A DNA stretch of 64,000 bases from Chromobacterium alkanivorans. GTDB lineage: Bacteria > Pseudomonadota > Gammaproteobacteria > Burkholderiales > Chromobacteriaceae. The DNA lies in contig NZ_JAFHKL010000002.1 in the NCBI RefSeq assembly GCF_016937655.1, positions 420,236-484,235 of the forward strand, read 5' to 3'. Numbering within the stretch: position 1 is the stretch's first letter; each line of letters opens with the position of its first letter. The notes below the pieces were generated by a model, which had not been told where the DNA came from, ran no database searches, and was given only the letters and a program-made list of their open reading frames with translations. Below, piece by piece: positions 34,606-45,643 of this stretch. Both the position numbers and the translations under genes were made by a program.

Positions 34606-35982
34606 TTACTCCAAGCCATTTCCATCTGGAACCTCCTGACATCCGTCGGCTGCGTCTTCATCACGGTAACGCTGCAATTTATAGCGCAAGGTGCGCTCGC
34701 TGATGCCCAGTTTTTCCGCGGCCAGCTTCTTGACGCCGCCCACTGCGGTCAAGGTTTCCAGAATATGGCGTTTCTCTAGCGTTTTCATGTCGGTTTCATC
34801 CGACACGGAATTGTCTTTTTCAGACGCTGTCCGGGTAACCTGAGCCGCGCCGGAGTCGTGATCCAGCAGCAAGTCGGCGGCAAAAATTTCCGCCCCGGCG
34901 GCAAGAATCACCGCCCGCTGCACCACATTCTCCAGTTCGCGGATGTTACCCTCCCAACTATAGGCCGTCAAATGACGTTCCGCATCCTCGGACAGGATCA
35001 GATTGCCTCTTCCGGCGGCCTCCGCGTACTTTTTAAGCATGATTCGTGCCAGCGGCAGAATATCGTCGCGGCGCTCGGCCAATGCGGGAATGCGCATCGG
35101 GAACACGTTCAGGCGGAAATACAGGTCCTCGCGGAAGTTGCCGGCGTCCACCGCGGCCTGCAGATCGCGGTTGGAGGTGGCCAGCACGCGGATGTCCAGC
35201 TTCAAGGTGCGGGTGCCGCCGACGCGCTCCACTTCCCGCTCCTGCAAGACCCGCAGCAGCTTGACCTGCAGCGACAGCGGCATCTCGGTGACTTCGTCCA
35301 GCAGAATGGTGCCACCCTGCGCCTGCTCGAACTTGCCGGGCAGCGCCTGCGCCGCGCCGGTGAAGGCGCCGCGCTCATGGCCGAACAGGGTGGATTCCAG
35401 CAGGTTTTCCGGGATCGCCGCGCAGTTGACCGCGACGAAAGGCCCTTCCGCGCGCTTGGAGTGCCGGTGGATGTAGCGCGCCAGCACTTCCTTGCCCACG
35501 CCGCTGGGGCCGGAGATCATCACGCTGACGTCGCTGCCGGCCACGCGTCCGGCCAGCGCGAACAGCTGCCGCATCGCGGCGGATTCGGCCACCACTTCCC
35601 CGCTCGCCTCGCTGGGCATGCGCAGCAGATGCTTTTCCACTTCGGCGATCAGGCTGGCCGGCTCGAACGGCTTGAGCAGGTAATGCGCGGCGCCTGCGCG
35701 CAGCAGTTCAATCGCCCTTTCGATCACGCCGTAGGCGGTCATCAGGATGAAGGGCACGCCGGGATAGCGCTTTTTCGCCTCTTCGAACAGCGCGTAGCCG
35801 TCCATAGGCGCCATCTGGGCGTCGGACACGATCAGCCCCACCGGCGCTTCCTTCAATTTGGCCAGGGCCGCGGCGCCGTCGCCGGCCTCCAGCGTGGGAT
35901 AGCCGGCCAGGCTCAAGGTGTCGACGATGGCTTCGCGCAGATCGGCGTCGTCTTCCACCACCAGAATAGGGAGATACTTCAT
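34606..35982 (-). CDS. flrC: Sigma-54-dependent flagellar response regulator (FlrC/FleR-like)
   Basis: Protein of 458 residues in three parts. The receiver domain (1-115) has the acidic pair at 11-12 and phospho-acceptor Asp54. The AAA+ domain (about 130-360) has Walker A GPSGVGKE at 158-165 and the sigma-54 contact loop GAFTGA at 205-210. A Fis-type helix-turn-helix closes the protein (KKLAAEKLGISERTLRYKL). FlrC/FleR proteins switch on class III basal-body genes. No FlrB/FleS sensor kinase gene lies next to it; the upstream neighbour is a cheB-like gene. Confidence 0.92.
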   Translation of the reverse strand: MKYLPILVVEDDADLREAIVDTLSLAGYPTLEAGDGAAALAKLKEAPVGLIVSDAQMAPMDGYALFEEAKKRYPGVPFILMTAYGVIERAIELLRAGAAHYLLKPFEPASLIAEVEKHLLRMPSEASGEVVAESAAMRQLFALAGRVAGSDVSVMISGPSGVGKEVLARYIHRHSKRAEGPFVAVNCAAIPENLLESTLFGHERGAFTGAAQALPGKFEQAQGGTILLDEVTEMPLSLQVKLLRVLQEREVERVGGTRTLKLDIRVLATSNRDLQAAVDAGNFREDLYFRLNVFPMRIPALAERRDDILPLARIMLKKYAEAAGRGNLILSEDAERHLTAYSWEGNIRELENVVQRAVILAAGAEIFAADLLLDHDSGAAQVTRTASEKDNSVSDETDMKTLEKRHILETLTAVGGVKKLAAEKLGISERTLRYKLQRYRDEDAADGCQEVPDGNGLE

Positions 35983-36004
35983 GTTTTCTTGTTCTATCAG
36001 ATAG

Positions 36005-36712
36005 TTAAGCCGAACCGCCGGCTTGCTGCTGCTTTTGCGAGGCCAGCACCGACAGGCGAGTGGCGATGCTTTCCAAGGCCAGCACCTCGTGCGCGCCGCC
36101 CATGGCGATGGCTTCCTTGGGCATGCCGAACACCACGCAGCTGGCCTCGTCCTGGGCGATGTTCCAGGCGCCGGCCTGCTTGAGCTCCAGCATGCCGCTG
36201 GCGCCGTCCCGGCCCATGCCGGTCAGGATCACGCCTATGCAGTTCTTGCCCACCAGATTGGCGGCGGAGCGGAACAGCACGTCCACCGACGGGCGGTGCC
36301 GGTTGACCGGCGGCCCGGCGTGCAGACCGATGGCGTAGCCTATGGTGGGCGCGGGTTTGATCAGCAGATGGGAATGGCCGGGCGCGATGTAGACGGTGCC
36401 GTTTTGCAGCCGCTCGTTGTCCTCCGCCTCTTTCACCGTCAGCTTGCACAAGGTGTTCAAGCGCGTGGCGAAGGAGTGGGTGAACATTTCCGGCATGTGC
36501 TGGGTGATCAGGATGGGCGGCATCGAGGCAGGCAGCGCGGTCAGCAAGGTGCGCAGGGCCTCGGTGCCGCCGGTGGAGGAGCCGATGACGATCACCGCCT
36601 GGCTGGCCAGCGGCATTTTGCCGGCCTGCTTGGGCAGGATGATGTCCGCATTGTGGCTGGGCACCACGTCCAGCGGCTTCTTGGCGGCGCTTCCCCTCGT
36701 CATCTGCCCCAT
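36005..36712 (-). CDS. cheB: CheB-type methylesterase lacking a receiver domain
   Basis: Protein of 235 residues that consists only of the CheB methylesterase domain after a 35-residue leader. The catalytic triad is complete: Ser46 in [10 protein letters not shown], His72 in [10 protein letters not shown] and Asp169 in GMGRDGASG. CheB removes methyl groups from chemoreceptor glutamates. The usual N-terminal receiver that controls it by phosphorylation is absent, and nothing upstream encodes it. It lies 22 bases before flrC. Activity would have to be constitutive or controlled in trans. Confidence 0.9.
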   Translation of the reverse strand: MGQMTRGSAAKKPLDVVPSHNADIILPKQAGKMPLASQAVIVIGSSTGGTEALRTLLTALPASMPPILITQHMPEMFTHSFATRLNTLCKLTVKEAEDNERLQNGTVYIAPGHSHLLIKPAPTIGYAIGLHAGPPVNRHRPSVDVLFRSAANLVGKNCIGVILTGMGRDGASGMLELKQAGAWNIAQDEASCVVFGMPKEAIAMGGAHEVLALESIATRLSVLASQKQQQAGGSA

Positions 36713-36782
36713 ACGCGTCCTTGGCTTTCTATGGTTATCGTCAAAACAGCCCGCGCGCGCGGCGCTTCCGCGTCAAACGGCT

Positions 36783-37280
36783 TCATGGCGCCGGCTCCGT
36801 CTCCGCGTCGGCGATGCGGGCCAGCCAGGCGTCGCAAGCCGCCTCCACCAGATCCAGCACGGCGTCGAAACCGCCGGCGCCGCCGTAGTAGGGATCGGGC
36901 ACCTCGCGGACGGCGCCGGACAGCGGCTCCAGCAACAAATGCAGCTTGCCGCGATAGGATGGCGGACATTGGGCGTTTAACAAAGCCAAATTTTGCCGGT
37001 CGGCGGCCAAAATCCAGTCGAAACGCTCGAAATCGAGCGCTTCCACCTGTCTTGCCCGCAAATCGGACAGGTCGTAGCCGCGGCGCCGCGCCGCCTGACA
37101 GGTGCGCCGGTCCGGCGCTTCCCCGACGTGGTAGTCGTGCGTGCCCGCGGATTCCACCCGCATCCGCGCCTCCAGGCCCGCGGCCCTCAGCTTGGCGCGC
37201 ATCACCCCTTCCGCGGTCGGCGACCGGCAGATGTTTCCCATGCAAACAAACAAAATGGACAAGCAATCGTTCTGGCTCAT
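36783..37280 (-). CDS. Low-molecular-weight protein tyrosine phosphatase
   Basis: Protein of 165 residues with the active-site loop VCMGNICRS (nucleophile Cys13, Arg19) and the general acid Asp129 in DPYYGG. It matches the cytoplasmic LMW-PTP family, whose bacterial members often dephosphorylate tyrosine kinases of exopolysaccharide synthesis, though other substrates occur. The start at 37280 is the only one that gives the canonical N-terminus; the frame extends upstream to 37478 but lacks homology there. It precedes cheB by 70 bases. Confidence 0.93.
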   Translation of the reverse strand: MSQNDCLSILFVCMGNICRSPTAEGVMRAKLRAAGLEARMRVESAGTHDYHVGEAPDRRTCQAARRRGYDLSDLRARQVEALDFERFDWILAADRQNLALLNAQCPPSYRGKLHLLLEPLSGAVREVPDPYYGGAGGFDAVLDLVEAACDAWLARIADAETEPAP

Positions 37281-37407
37281 GGACGGCTTCGGCTCTCTAT
37301 TTTTATTCAGTATGGGATTCAAGCACTGACTCGCCTCGATCTTATCACTTCCGCCGCCGGCCACGCGCCCGCGCAGCGGCCTTTGGCGATTTCCGCCCTC
37401 CCCGCGG

Positions 37408-39633
37408 CTAACGCAGCGCCGGCAAGTCCATGCCTGACAAATAGCCGGCCGCGATGCAGGCGCTGCGGGTGGAGTCAAACAGGAGACCCACCCTTTCCGC
37501 CTCGTCGGCCAAGCCCTCCTCCGCAGCCAGCGCCAGGCGCTCCAGCCCGGCGCAGGACCCGCCCAACGCGCTGAAGCCCAGGGTCAGCGCGGCGCCTTTC
37601 AGATTGTGCGAGTGGCGCCGCACCTGGTCGCGCTGGCCGGCCAGCGCCGCGGCCAGCAGTTCGTCGACCCGGCCGACCTTGCCGGCGAAGAATTGCGCCA
37701 CCAGCTCCCGATATTTTTCCAGGGTCAGCATCTCCGTCATTTTTTCTATCATCGCCACGTCCAGCAAGGCCGGCAGCAAGATGGGCTCGTCGCCGTGTTC
37801 CGGCGCCGGCCCATCGCCGAACTGACGCTCCAGCATGGCCTGGAAGTCTTCCGCGTGCAGCGGCTTGGCCAGGAAGTCGTCCAGCCCCCCGGCCAGAGCT
37901 TTGTGCCGCGTCTCCGCCAGCACGTCGGCGGTCAGGGCGACGATCTTCATCCCCGGCGTCATCGCGCGCTCGCGCAAGCGCTTCGTCGCCTCGATGCCGT
38001 CCATCGCCGGCATGTGCAAATCCATCAGCACCAGGTCGAAGGGCTGCCGGGCGGCCGCCTCCACCGCCTCCGCCCCGTCCTGCATCACGGTGACCAGATG
38101 CCCTTGCCTTTGCAGCATCGCCTGCATGTATTTGCGGTTGACCGGATTGTCGTCCACCACCAGCACGCGCAGTTGGCGCCACGGCCCGGCGGCGTCCGCC
38201 TCCGCGCCCGCCTTGGCCCGGCCTTCCGGCGCGCTCATCGCCTGCAAGGGCAGCGACAGCACGAAGACGCTGCCCGCGCCCAGCGCGCTGTGCACGGTGA
38301 TGCCGCCGCCCATCAGCTGCGCCAGGTTCTGCGAAATCTCCAGCCCCAGGCCGCTGCCGCCGTACTGGCGCACGGTGGAGCTGTCGCCCTGGGAGAAGCG
38401 CTTGAACAGTCGCGCCAGGGTGGCGTCGTCCATGCCTATGCCGGTGTCCCTGACCGTGATCCGCAACACGGCGCCGCTTTCCGCCCCCGATTCCGCGGCT
38501 TCCGCCTGAATGGTCACCGCGCCGATCTCGGTGAACTTGATCGCGTTGCTGAGCAGGTTGAGCAGGATTTGCCGCAGGCGGGTCGGGTCGCACAACACCC
38601 ATTCGGGCACGTTCAGATCCAGCGCCATGCGCATGGCCAGCCCCTTGGCCACCGCCTGGCCGCGCATCAGGCTTTCGCATTGCAGCAGCAGTTGCCGCAA
38701 ATTGCACACCGTGGGCAGCAGGTCGAGCTTGCCGGACTCCAGCTTGCTGGCGTCCAGCACGTCGTTGAGCAAGGCCATCAAATGGCGGGCGGACTCTTCG
38801 GCGGTCTTGATGTAGTCCGCCTGCACCGGCGTGGGCGTGCAGTCTCCCAGCAAGGACAGCATGCCCAGCACGCCGTTGAGCGGGGTGCGGATTTCATGGC
38901 TCATATTGGCGAGGAACACGCTTTTCGCCATGCTGCCGGCTTCGGCCTGCACCCGGGCCTGCTCCAGCACGTCGGTCAGTTCTTCCAGTTCGTGGCGGCG
39001 CCGCTCCAGCTGCCGCAGCTGCCGCACCACGATGGTGGCGAAGCCCAGGATCAGCGCCCATTCGAAGGCCATCAGCCAATTGCTGACCACGATGTGCTGC
39101 TGCATGCTTTTGTTGCGCGCGTCCACCTGTTCCGCCATGCGCTGATTGGCCACCAGGGACAGGTCGTGCAACGGCCCGCTCAGCAAGTCCAGTTCGGAGT
39201 CCAGCCGCCGCAGGCCGTCCAGTTCCAGCGCCGCGCCGGACTGGCGGCTGAAATAGGCGTCGGCCTTGCGGATGAAGGCGTCCAGCTTGGGACGGGCCTG
39301 CTGGTATTCCTGGGTGCCGTCCAGCAGGCTGGAGTACAGGCCGTGGTCCACCACTCCCACCCGGCTGACGAAGATGTCGTAGCGCTCCTGCAGCTCGGCC
39401 CGGTCCTGCTCGTGATTCAGCACGTGCTCTATCGTGGTCTGCAGCCGCATGGCCTCGGTTTCGAGCTGGAAGTAGGCCCATACGATGTTGTCGCCCTCGT
39501 AGCGCGCCGCGGTGTTCAGCATGTCCGCCTGCCGTACCTGGATGTAGGCCACTCCGGCGAACACGCAGGCCAGCGTGGCCCCGATCAAGATCAGGCTGCG
39601 CCAGGTGGAATGGCTGCGCTGCGGCGTATCCAT
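37408..39633 (-). CDS. Hybrid sensor histidine kinase with receiver and Hpt domains
   Basis: Protein of 741 residues. Two transmembrane helices (about 10-29 and 184-200) hold a helical periplasmic sensor. A coiled coil leads to the HisKA domain with His246 (MSHEIRTPLNG), an ATPase domain (NLLSNAIKFTE, DTGIGMDD, GGSGLGLEIS), a receiver with Asp538 (LMDLHMPAMDG) and a C-terminal Hpt domain with His676 (RHSHNLKGAA). This is a complete phosphorelay in one chain. A TTG at 39642 could also start it and would overlap the upstream stop; I prefer the ATG at 39633. The relay probably ends at the REC-EAL protein of the same operon. Confidence 0.9.
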   Translation of the reverse strand: MDTPQRSHSTWRSLILIGATLACVFAGVAYIQVRQADMLNTAARYEGDNIVWAYFQLETEAMRLQTTIEHVLNHEQDRAELQERYDIFVSRVGVVDHGLYSSLLDGTQEYQQARPKLDAFIRKADAYFSRQSGAALELDGLRRLDSELDLLSGPLHDLSLVANQRMAEQVDARNKSMQQHIVVSNWLMAFEWALILGFATIVVRQLRQLERRRHELEELTDVLEQARVQAEAGSMAKSVFLANMSHEIRTPLNGVLGMLSLLGDCTPTPVQADYIKTAEESARHLMALLNDVLDASKLESGKLDLLPTVCNLRQLLLQCESLMRGQAVAKGLAMRMALDLNVPEWVLCDPTRLRQILLNLLSNAIKFTEIGAVTIQAEAAESGAESGAVLRITVRDTGIGMDDATLARLFKRFSQGDSSTVRQYGGSGLGLEISQNLAQLMGGGITVHSALGAGSVFVLSLPLQAMSAPEGRAKAGAEADAAGPWRQLRVLVVDDNPVNRKYMQAMLQRQGHLVTVMQDGAEAVEAAARQPFDLVLMDLHMPAMDGIEATKRLRERAMTPGMKIVALTADVLAETRHKALAGGLDDFLAKPLHAEDFQAMLERQFGDGPAPEHGDEPILLPALLDVAMIEKMTEMLTLEKYRELVAQFFAGKVGRVDELLAAALAGQRDQVRRHSHNLKGAALTLGFSALGGSCAGLERLALAAEEGLADEAERVGLLFDSTRSACIAAGYLSGMDLPALR

Positions 39634-39638
39634 CGCGC

Positions 39639-40148
39639 TCAATGCACCAGCAGGGATTTGAGTTGCCAGGCGGAACGGTTGTAATACAGCTCCGAACGCA
39701 GCTCTTCTTGCGAGTCGTAGGGATAGACGATGAACAAGGGCCCTTTTTCCCGCACCGGCATCGGCTTGCCGTTCATCTGAGTCGCCAGGATCACGTCGAA
39801 ACGGCTGGCGTCGTCAAAGGGAATGTCGGTCTTGTAGTCGTTCAGCGCCACCGCCTTCAACAATTTGCCGTGAGCGCCGGCGGCGGCCAGCACATCGCGC
39901 AACAAAGGCCCCGAGAAGCGGGTCAGGCCCGGATACCAGGGGGTATGGGTGCTGAAGCTGCGCTGCGGCAGCTTGCCTAGCATCGCCATGTCGAAGGCCG
40001 CGGCGTCGCCCTGGTTTCTTTGACCGACGCCGCCGCTGATCACCAGCACCACCTTGCCGGTGGGCTTGGCCAAAACGTCGGCCGCGGCGGCCAAGGGCGC
40101 CGCGGCCGCCAGGCCGAGCAGCAACAACAGGATTCCAAGTCGTCTCAT
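39639..40148 (-). CDS. Exported SUOX-fold (molybdopterin-domain-like) protein without cysteine
   Basis: Protein of 169 residues with a Sec signal peptide (LGILLLLLGLAAAAPLAAAA). The rest follows the sulfite-oxidase Moco-domain pattern: THTPWYPGLTRFSGPLLRDVL near residue 67, ALNDYKTDIPFDDASRFDVI and MNGKPMPVREKGPLFIVYP. It is shorter than enzymes of this fold and contains no Cys, so the thiolate ligand for molybdenum is missing. It lies between genes for a hybrid kinase and a REC-EAL protein with almost no spacing, which suggests a periplasmic sensing or accessory role rather than catalysis. Function is inferred. Confidence 0.82.
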   Translation of the reverse strand: MRRLGILLLLLGLAAAAPLAAAADVLAKPTGKVVLVISGGVGQRNQGDAAAFDMAMLGKLPQRSFSTHTPWYPGLTRFSGPLLRDVLAAAGAHGKLLKAVALNDYKTDIPFDDASRFDVILATQMNGKPMPVREKGPLFIVYPYDSQEELRSELYYNRSAWQLKSLLVH

Positions 40149-40159
40149 GGTTTTCTCGC

Positions 40160-41377
40160 TTAGCTGTGCGCTGTTATGAATACCCAATCCCGCGCCGACT
40201 GCGGCACGCCTCCGCCGCAACTCGTCAGCCATTCGGCGAAGGAGGCTTCGTCTACCGGCGGGGAGATCAGGGAACCTTGAGCGGCCGATACGCCGAACTC
40301 GCGGCACAGCGCCCACTCGGCCTCGGACGCCACGCCCTCGGCCACCACTTTCAAACCCAGCCGGCGTCCCAGTTCGACGCTGGCCAGGAAAATGGAACGG
40401 TTGGTGGAGTTGCCCGCCGCGTCGATGACGAAGCCCTTGTCTATCTTCAGCTCCGTGAACGGGATGCGCGCCAGCCGGTCCATGCTGGCGAAGCCGGTGC
40501 CGAAATCGTCAATCGCCAGGCCCGCTCCCTTCAAACGCAAGCGGGTCATGATTTCCAGCGCCGAGGCCGGGTCCGCCATCACGCCGCTTTCCGTGACTTC
40601 GAACGTCACCCGGGACATCTCCAGGCCGGCTTCGCGCGCAATCGAGACCAAAGAGGCCACCAGGCTGGAGTCCTTCAAGGATTGCATGGAAAGATTGACC
40701 GACATGTCCAGGCGCCGCCGCGCGTCCAGACGCTTCAGCGCCTGCGACGCCTCCGCGAACAGACGCTTGGTCATCTGCGTGATCAGGCCGCTCTGTTCGG
40801 CCAGCTCGATGAACTGCAGCGGGCCGAGCAGGCCCAGTTGCGGATGCAGCCAGCGCGCCAGCACCTCCACGCTCAGCACCCGACCGCTGGCGACGTCCAC
40901 CTGCGGCTGGAAAAACGGCACCACTTCGCCGCGCTCTATGCCCAGGCGCAATTCTTCGCTGTTGATCCGCTCCATGGGCAGGCAAACCGCCTCCCCCGTC
41001 GCGATGGGCGCGGCCAGCATCGCCAGCAACTGCTCCGGATCCACCGGTTTGGGCAAGACGCCGCACAAGCGCAAGGCGTACATCCGCGCCAGATCCGCCA
41101 CGCTGTCCAGCACCCTCTCGTCGAAACCGCTGGTGATCAGCAATTTGCCGCGATAAGCCCTCTCGCCCAAGTGGCGGACGAATTCGACGCCGTCCATGCG
41201 CGGCATGTCCAGGTCGCAAAAAATCAGGTCGAAAGCCCGGTCGCCGGCGTCCAGCTGCATCAGCGCGTCCAGGCCGTCCACCGCCTCGGAAATCTTGCTC
41301 ATGCCCACCTGGCGCAACACCGCGATCAGGAATTGCCGGGACACGGCTTCGTCGTCAACCACCAAGATTTGCGGCAT
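40160..41377 (-). CDS. REC-EAL response regulator (c-di-GMP phosphodiesterase)
   Basis: Protein of 405 residues: receiver domain (1-125) with Asp8/Asp9 and phospho-acceptor Asp55, and EAL domain (about 140-390) with EVL at 171-173, NLSMQS, FEVTES, IDDFGTG, KIDKGF and VAEGV, so catalytic positions look complete. It would break down cyclic di-GMP when phosphorylated. The start at 41377 gives the normal receiver N-terminus; an in-frame ATG at 41398 is an alternative. It heads the three-gene module with the SUOX-fold protein and the hybrid kinase. Confidence 0.92.
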   Translation of the reverse strand: MPQILVVDDEAVSRQFLIAVLRQVGMSKISEAVDGLDALMQLDAGDRAFDLIFCDLDMPRMDGVEFVRHLGERAYRGKLLITSGFDERVLDSVADLARMYALRLCGVLPKPVDPEQLLAMLAAPIATGEAVCLPMERINSEELRLGIERGEVVPFFQPQVDVASGRVLSVEVLARWLHPQLGLLGPLQFIELAEQSGLITQMTKRLFAEASQALKRLDARRRLDMSVNLSMQSLKDSSLVASLVSIAREAGLEMSRVTFEVTESGVMADPASALEIMTRLRLKGAGLAIDDFGTGFASMDRLARIPFTELKIDKGFVIDAAGNSTNRSIFLASVELGRRLGLKVVAEGVASEAEWALCREFGVSAAQGSLISPPVDEASFAEWLTSCGGGVPQSARDWVFITAHS

Positions 41378-41571
41378 CGCCTCCCCCGTCTGTCCCATCC
41401 CGTGCTGGCTGTTGTCGCTACCGGCGCCCGCTGCGGGCCCGCGTGACCGGCCCGCGCGGCGCAGCTCTACGCCGCGCGGCGATCCGGGTCCCGTTTTTGC
41501 CCCTATTAGTATTTAAATAGCCCGCGGCCTCCGTCTTTTCCAGCCGGCGCGCCCGACATCCCCCGGCGGAC

Positions 41572-42495
41572 TCAGCCTCCCCAGGCGGCCGGCCGCGCCG
41601 CGGCGGCCAACTCCGCGCGCATTTCCAGCGCCAGTTGCCAGACCTTGCGCGCCAGCGGCGACAAGGAGCGATTGGGCCGTTTGATCAGCACGATGCGGCG
41701 CGTTTCCACCGGCAGCAGCGGCAATACGCTCAGGCCGCAGCCGGCGGGCGGCGGCATGGCCAGCCCCGGCGTGACGCTGAGGCCCAAGCCGGCCGCCACC
41801 ATGCGGAACACCGATTGGGAATGCCCCAATTGCTGCGCCACTTCGCAAGCCAGGCCGTGCCGGGCCAGCAGTTCGTCGATCAACCGACGGCTGCCGGAGC
41901 TGTGATCCAGCAACACCAGCGGCTGGCCGTCCAGCTGCGCCCAATGCGCCGCCGCCTGGCCGGCCAAGGCGTGGTCCTTGCGGCACACCAGCCAGAAGTC
42001 GTCCTCCAGCAGGGGCTCGCTTTCCAGCGGCGCAGCCGCGTCGGGCTCCACCACCAGGCCGAAATCCACCTGCCCGCTCGCGACCGCGTCGATGTTCAGC
42101 CGCTGCACCTGGTCGTGCAGCACCAGCCGCAGTTGCGGGTAAAGCCGCCGGCAACGCGCGATCAACAAAGGCATCAGGCTGGCCGACAAGGTGGGGCTGC
42201 TGGCCACGTGCACCACGCCGTGGGCCTGCGCGCCCTCCATCCGGGCTTCGCTCAAGGCTTCTTGCAGCGCTTCCAGCACCCGCGTCAGCTTCCCTTGCAG
42301 CCGGCGGGCCGCCGCGGTGGGCTCCACCTCGCGCGTGGTGCGGTCGAACAAGCGCAAGTCCAAGGCCTGCTCCAGCTCCCTCACCGCGCGGCTGACCGCC
42401 GGCTGGGTCAAGCCCAGCGCGTCGCCGGCGCGGCTGAAGCCGCCCAGTTCGATCACGGCCTGGAAAACCCGCAATTGACGCAAAGTCACATTCAT
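41572..42495 (-). CDS. LysR-family transcriptional regulator
   Basis: Protein of 307 residues with the LysR helix-turn-helix at 1-60 (LRQLRVFQAVIELGGFSRAGDALGLTQPAVSRAV) described here by position, and a periplasmic-binding-like effector domain after residue 88. It is transcribed away from the SBF-like transporter gene with a 94-base spacer, the usual arrangement for a LysR protein and its target. The ligand is unknown; a carboxylate or sterol-like anion handled by the transporter would fit. Confidence 0.93.
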   Translation of the reverse strand: MNVTLRQLRVFQAVIELGGFSRAGDALGLTQPAVSRAVRELEQALDLRLFDRTTREVEPTAAARRLQGKLTRVLEALQEALSEARMEGAQAHGVVHVASSPTLSASLMPLLIARCRRLYPQLRLVLHDQVQRLNIDAVASGQVDFGLVVEPDAAAPLESEPLLEDDFWLVCRKDHALAGQAAAHWAQLDGQPLVLLDHSSGSRRLIDELLARHGLACEVAQQLGHSQSVFRMVAAGLGLSVTPGLAMPPPAGCGLSVLPLLPVETRRIVLIKRPNRSLSPLARKVWQLALEMRAELAAAARPAAWGG

Positions 42496-42589
42496 ATCAA
42501 TTACTCATGAATAGATCATATAAATGCATTTGTATTCTCAATTGCGCTGCGGTTCAATAGCGGCTTCCCTGCCATCGCCGCATCGCCTC
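42496..42589. promoter_or_regulatory. Divergent LysR-transporter control region
   Basis: AT-rich spacer with the short palindrome ATGA-N5-TCAT at 42507-42519, a shape that fits a LysR T-N11-A site, and overlapping TATAAA/TATTCT hexamers suitable for promoters. The assignment is by position and pattern. Confidence 0.4.
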
Positions 42590-43561
42590 ATGCCCAAACT
42601 ACTCGACACCTTCACCCTGTCCCTGCTCGCCACCGTCGCGCTGGCTTCCGTTCTGCCCTGCTCCGGCGACGTCGCCGCCGCGTTCAACCTCGTCACCAAT
42701 CTGGCGATCGCGTTGCTGTTCTTCCTGCACGGCGCCAAGCTGTCGCGCGAGGCGGTGCTGGCCGGCGCCGCGCATTGGCGGCTGCACCTGCTGGTGCTGG
42801 GCTGCACCTTCCTGCTGTTTCCGGCGCTCGGCCTGGCCTTGCAACCGGCCTTGCAACCGCTGCTGACGCCTGAGCTCTACCTGGGCGTGCTCTATCTGTG
42901 CATGCTGCCTTCCACCGTGCAGTCGTCCATCGCCTTCACCTCCATGGCGCAGGGCAATGTGCCTGCCGCCATCTGCAGCGCCACCGCCTCCAACATCCTG
43001 GGCATCTTCATCACGCCGCTGCTGGTCAGCCTGCTGGTGGTCAAGCACCACGGCGCCGGCCAGGGCTGGGGGCCGGTGCTGGACATCGTGATGCAATTGC
43101 TGCTGCCCTTCGTCGCCGGCCAGATCGCCCGGCGCTGGATAGGCGGCTGGGTGGACCGCAACAAGGGCCTGCTGCGCTACGTCGATCAGGGCTCCATCCT
43201 GCTGGTGGTCTACACCGCCTTCAGCGCCGCGGTGATCAGCGGGCTGTGGCGGCAGACGCCGCCGCAGGCGCTGGCCGCGCTGTTACTGGTCAATCTGGTG
43301 CTGCTCGGCCTGCTGCTGGCCATCACCATGCTGCTGAGCCGCAAGCTGGGCTTCTCGCGCGCGGATCAGATCACCATCGTGTTCTGCGGGTCCAAGAAAA
43401 GCCTGGCCAGCGGCGTGCCGATGGCCAAGGTGCTGTTCGCCGCGCCGATGCTGGGCTCCATCGTGTTGCCGCTGATGCTGTTCCACCAGATCCAGTTGAT
43501 GGCCTGCGCGGCGCTGGCGCAGCGCTACCGCCGGCAGCAACAGACGGCGGAGTCTCGTTAA
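42590..43561 (+). CDS. SBF-like (bile acid:sodium symporter family) transporter
   Basis: Membrane protein of 323 residues with about ten helices, matching the SBF-like family related to bile acid:sodium symporters (YfeH type). Signatures include NLAIALLFFLHGAKLSREAV near residue 45, SSIAFTSMAQGNVPAAICSAT near 115 and FCGSKKSLASGVPMAKVLF near 265. The start at 42590 is chosen; the frame extends to an ATG at 42524, which would lie within the divergent promoter. Substrate is unknown; family members carry organic anions. Confidence 0.9.
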   Translation: MPKLLDTFTLSLLATVALASVLPCSGDVAAAFNLVTNLAIALLFFLHGAKLSREAVLAGAAHWRLHLLVLGCTFLLFPALGLALQPALQPLLTPELYLGVLYLCMLPSTVQSSIAFTSMAQGNVPAAICSATASNILGIFITPLLVSLLVVKHHGAGQGWGPVLDIVMQLLLPFVAGQIARRWIGGWVDRNKGLLRYVDQGSILLVVYTAFSAAVISGLWRQTPPQALAALLLVNLVLLGLLLAITMLLSRKLGFSRADQITIVFCGSKKSLASGVPMAKVLFAAPMLGSIVLPLMLFHQIQLMACAALAQRYRRQQQTAESR

Positions 43562-43566
43562 AAAGA

Positions 43567-43598
43567 CAACGCCCCGCTCGGATTCGAGCGGGGCGTTG
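43567..43598. terminator. Hairpin terminator between convergent transporter gene and uvrB
   Basis: A perfect 14-base-pair stem (CAACGCCCCGCTCG and complement) with a four-base loop. On the minus strand it is followed by a TTTTT run, suiting uvrB; it lies six bases after the plus-strand transporter stop and can serve both. Confidence 0.85.
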
Positions 43599-43618
43599 CG
43601 CGGACATGGCCGGGACGC

Positions 43619-45643
<2,025 letters not shown>

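Noticed and set aside
37606..39684. 692-codon plus-strand frame opposite the hybrid kinase
   Set aside because: Antisense shadow: composition is His/Gln/Arg-rich and the kinase on the minus strand carries all catalytic motifs.
42524..42589. Earlier start for the SBF-like transporter
   Set aside because: The extra 22 residues are polar, unlike the family N-terminus, and would cover the divergent promoter.
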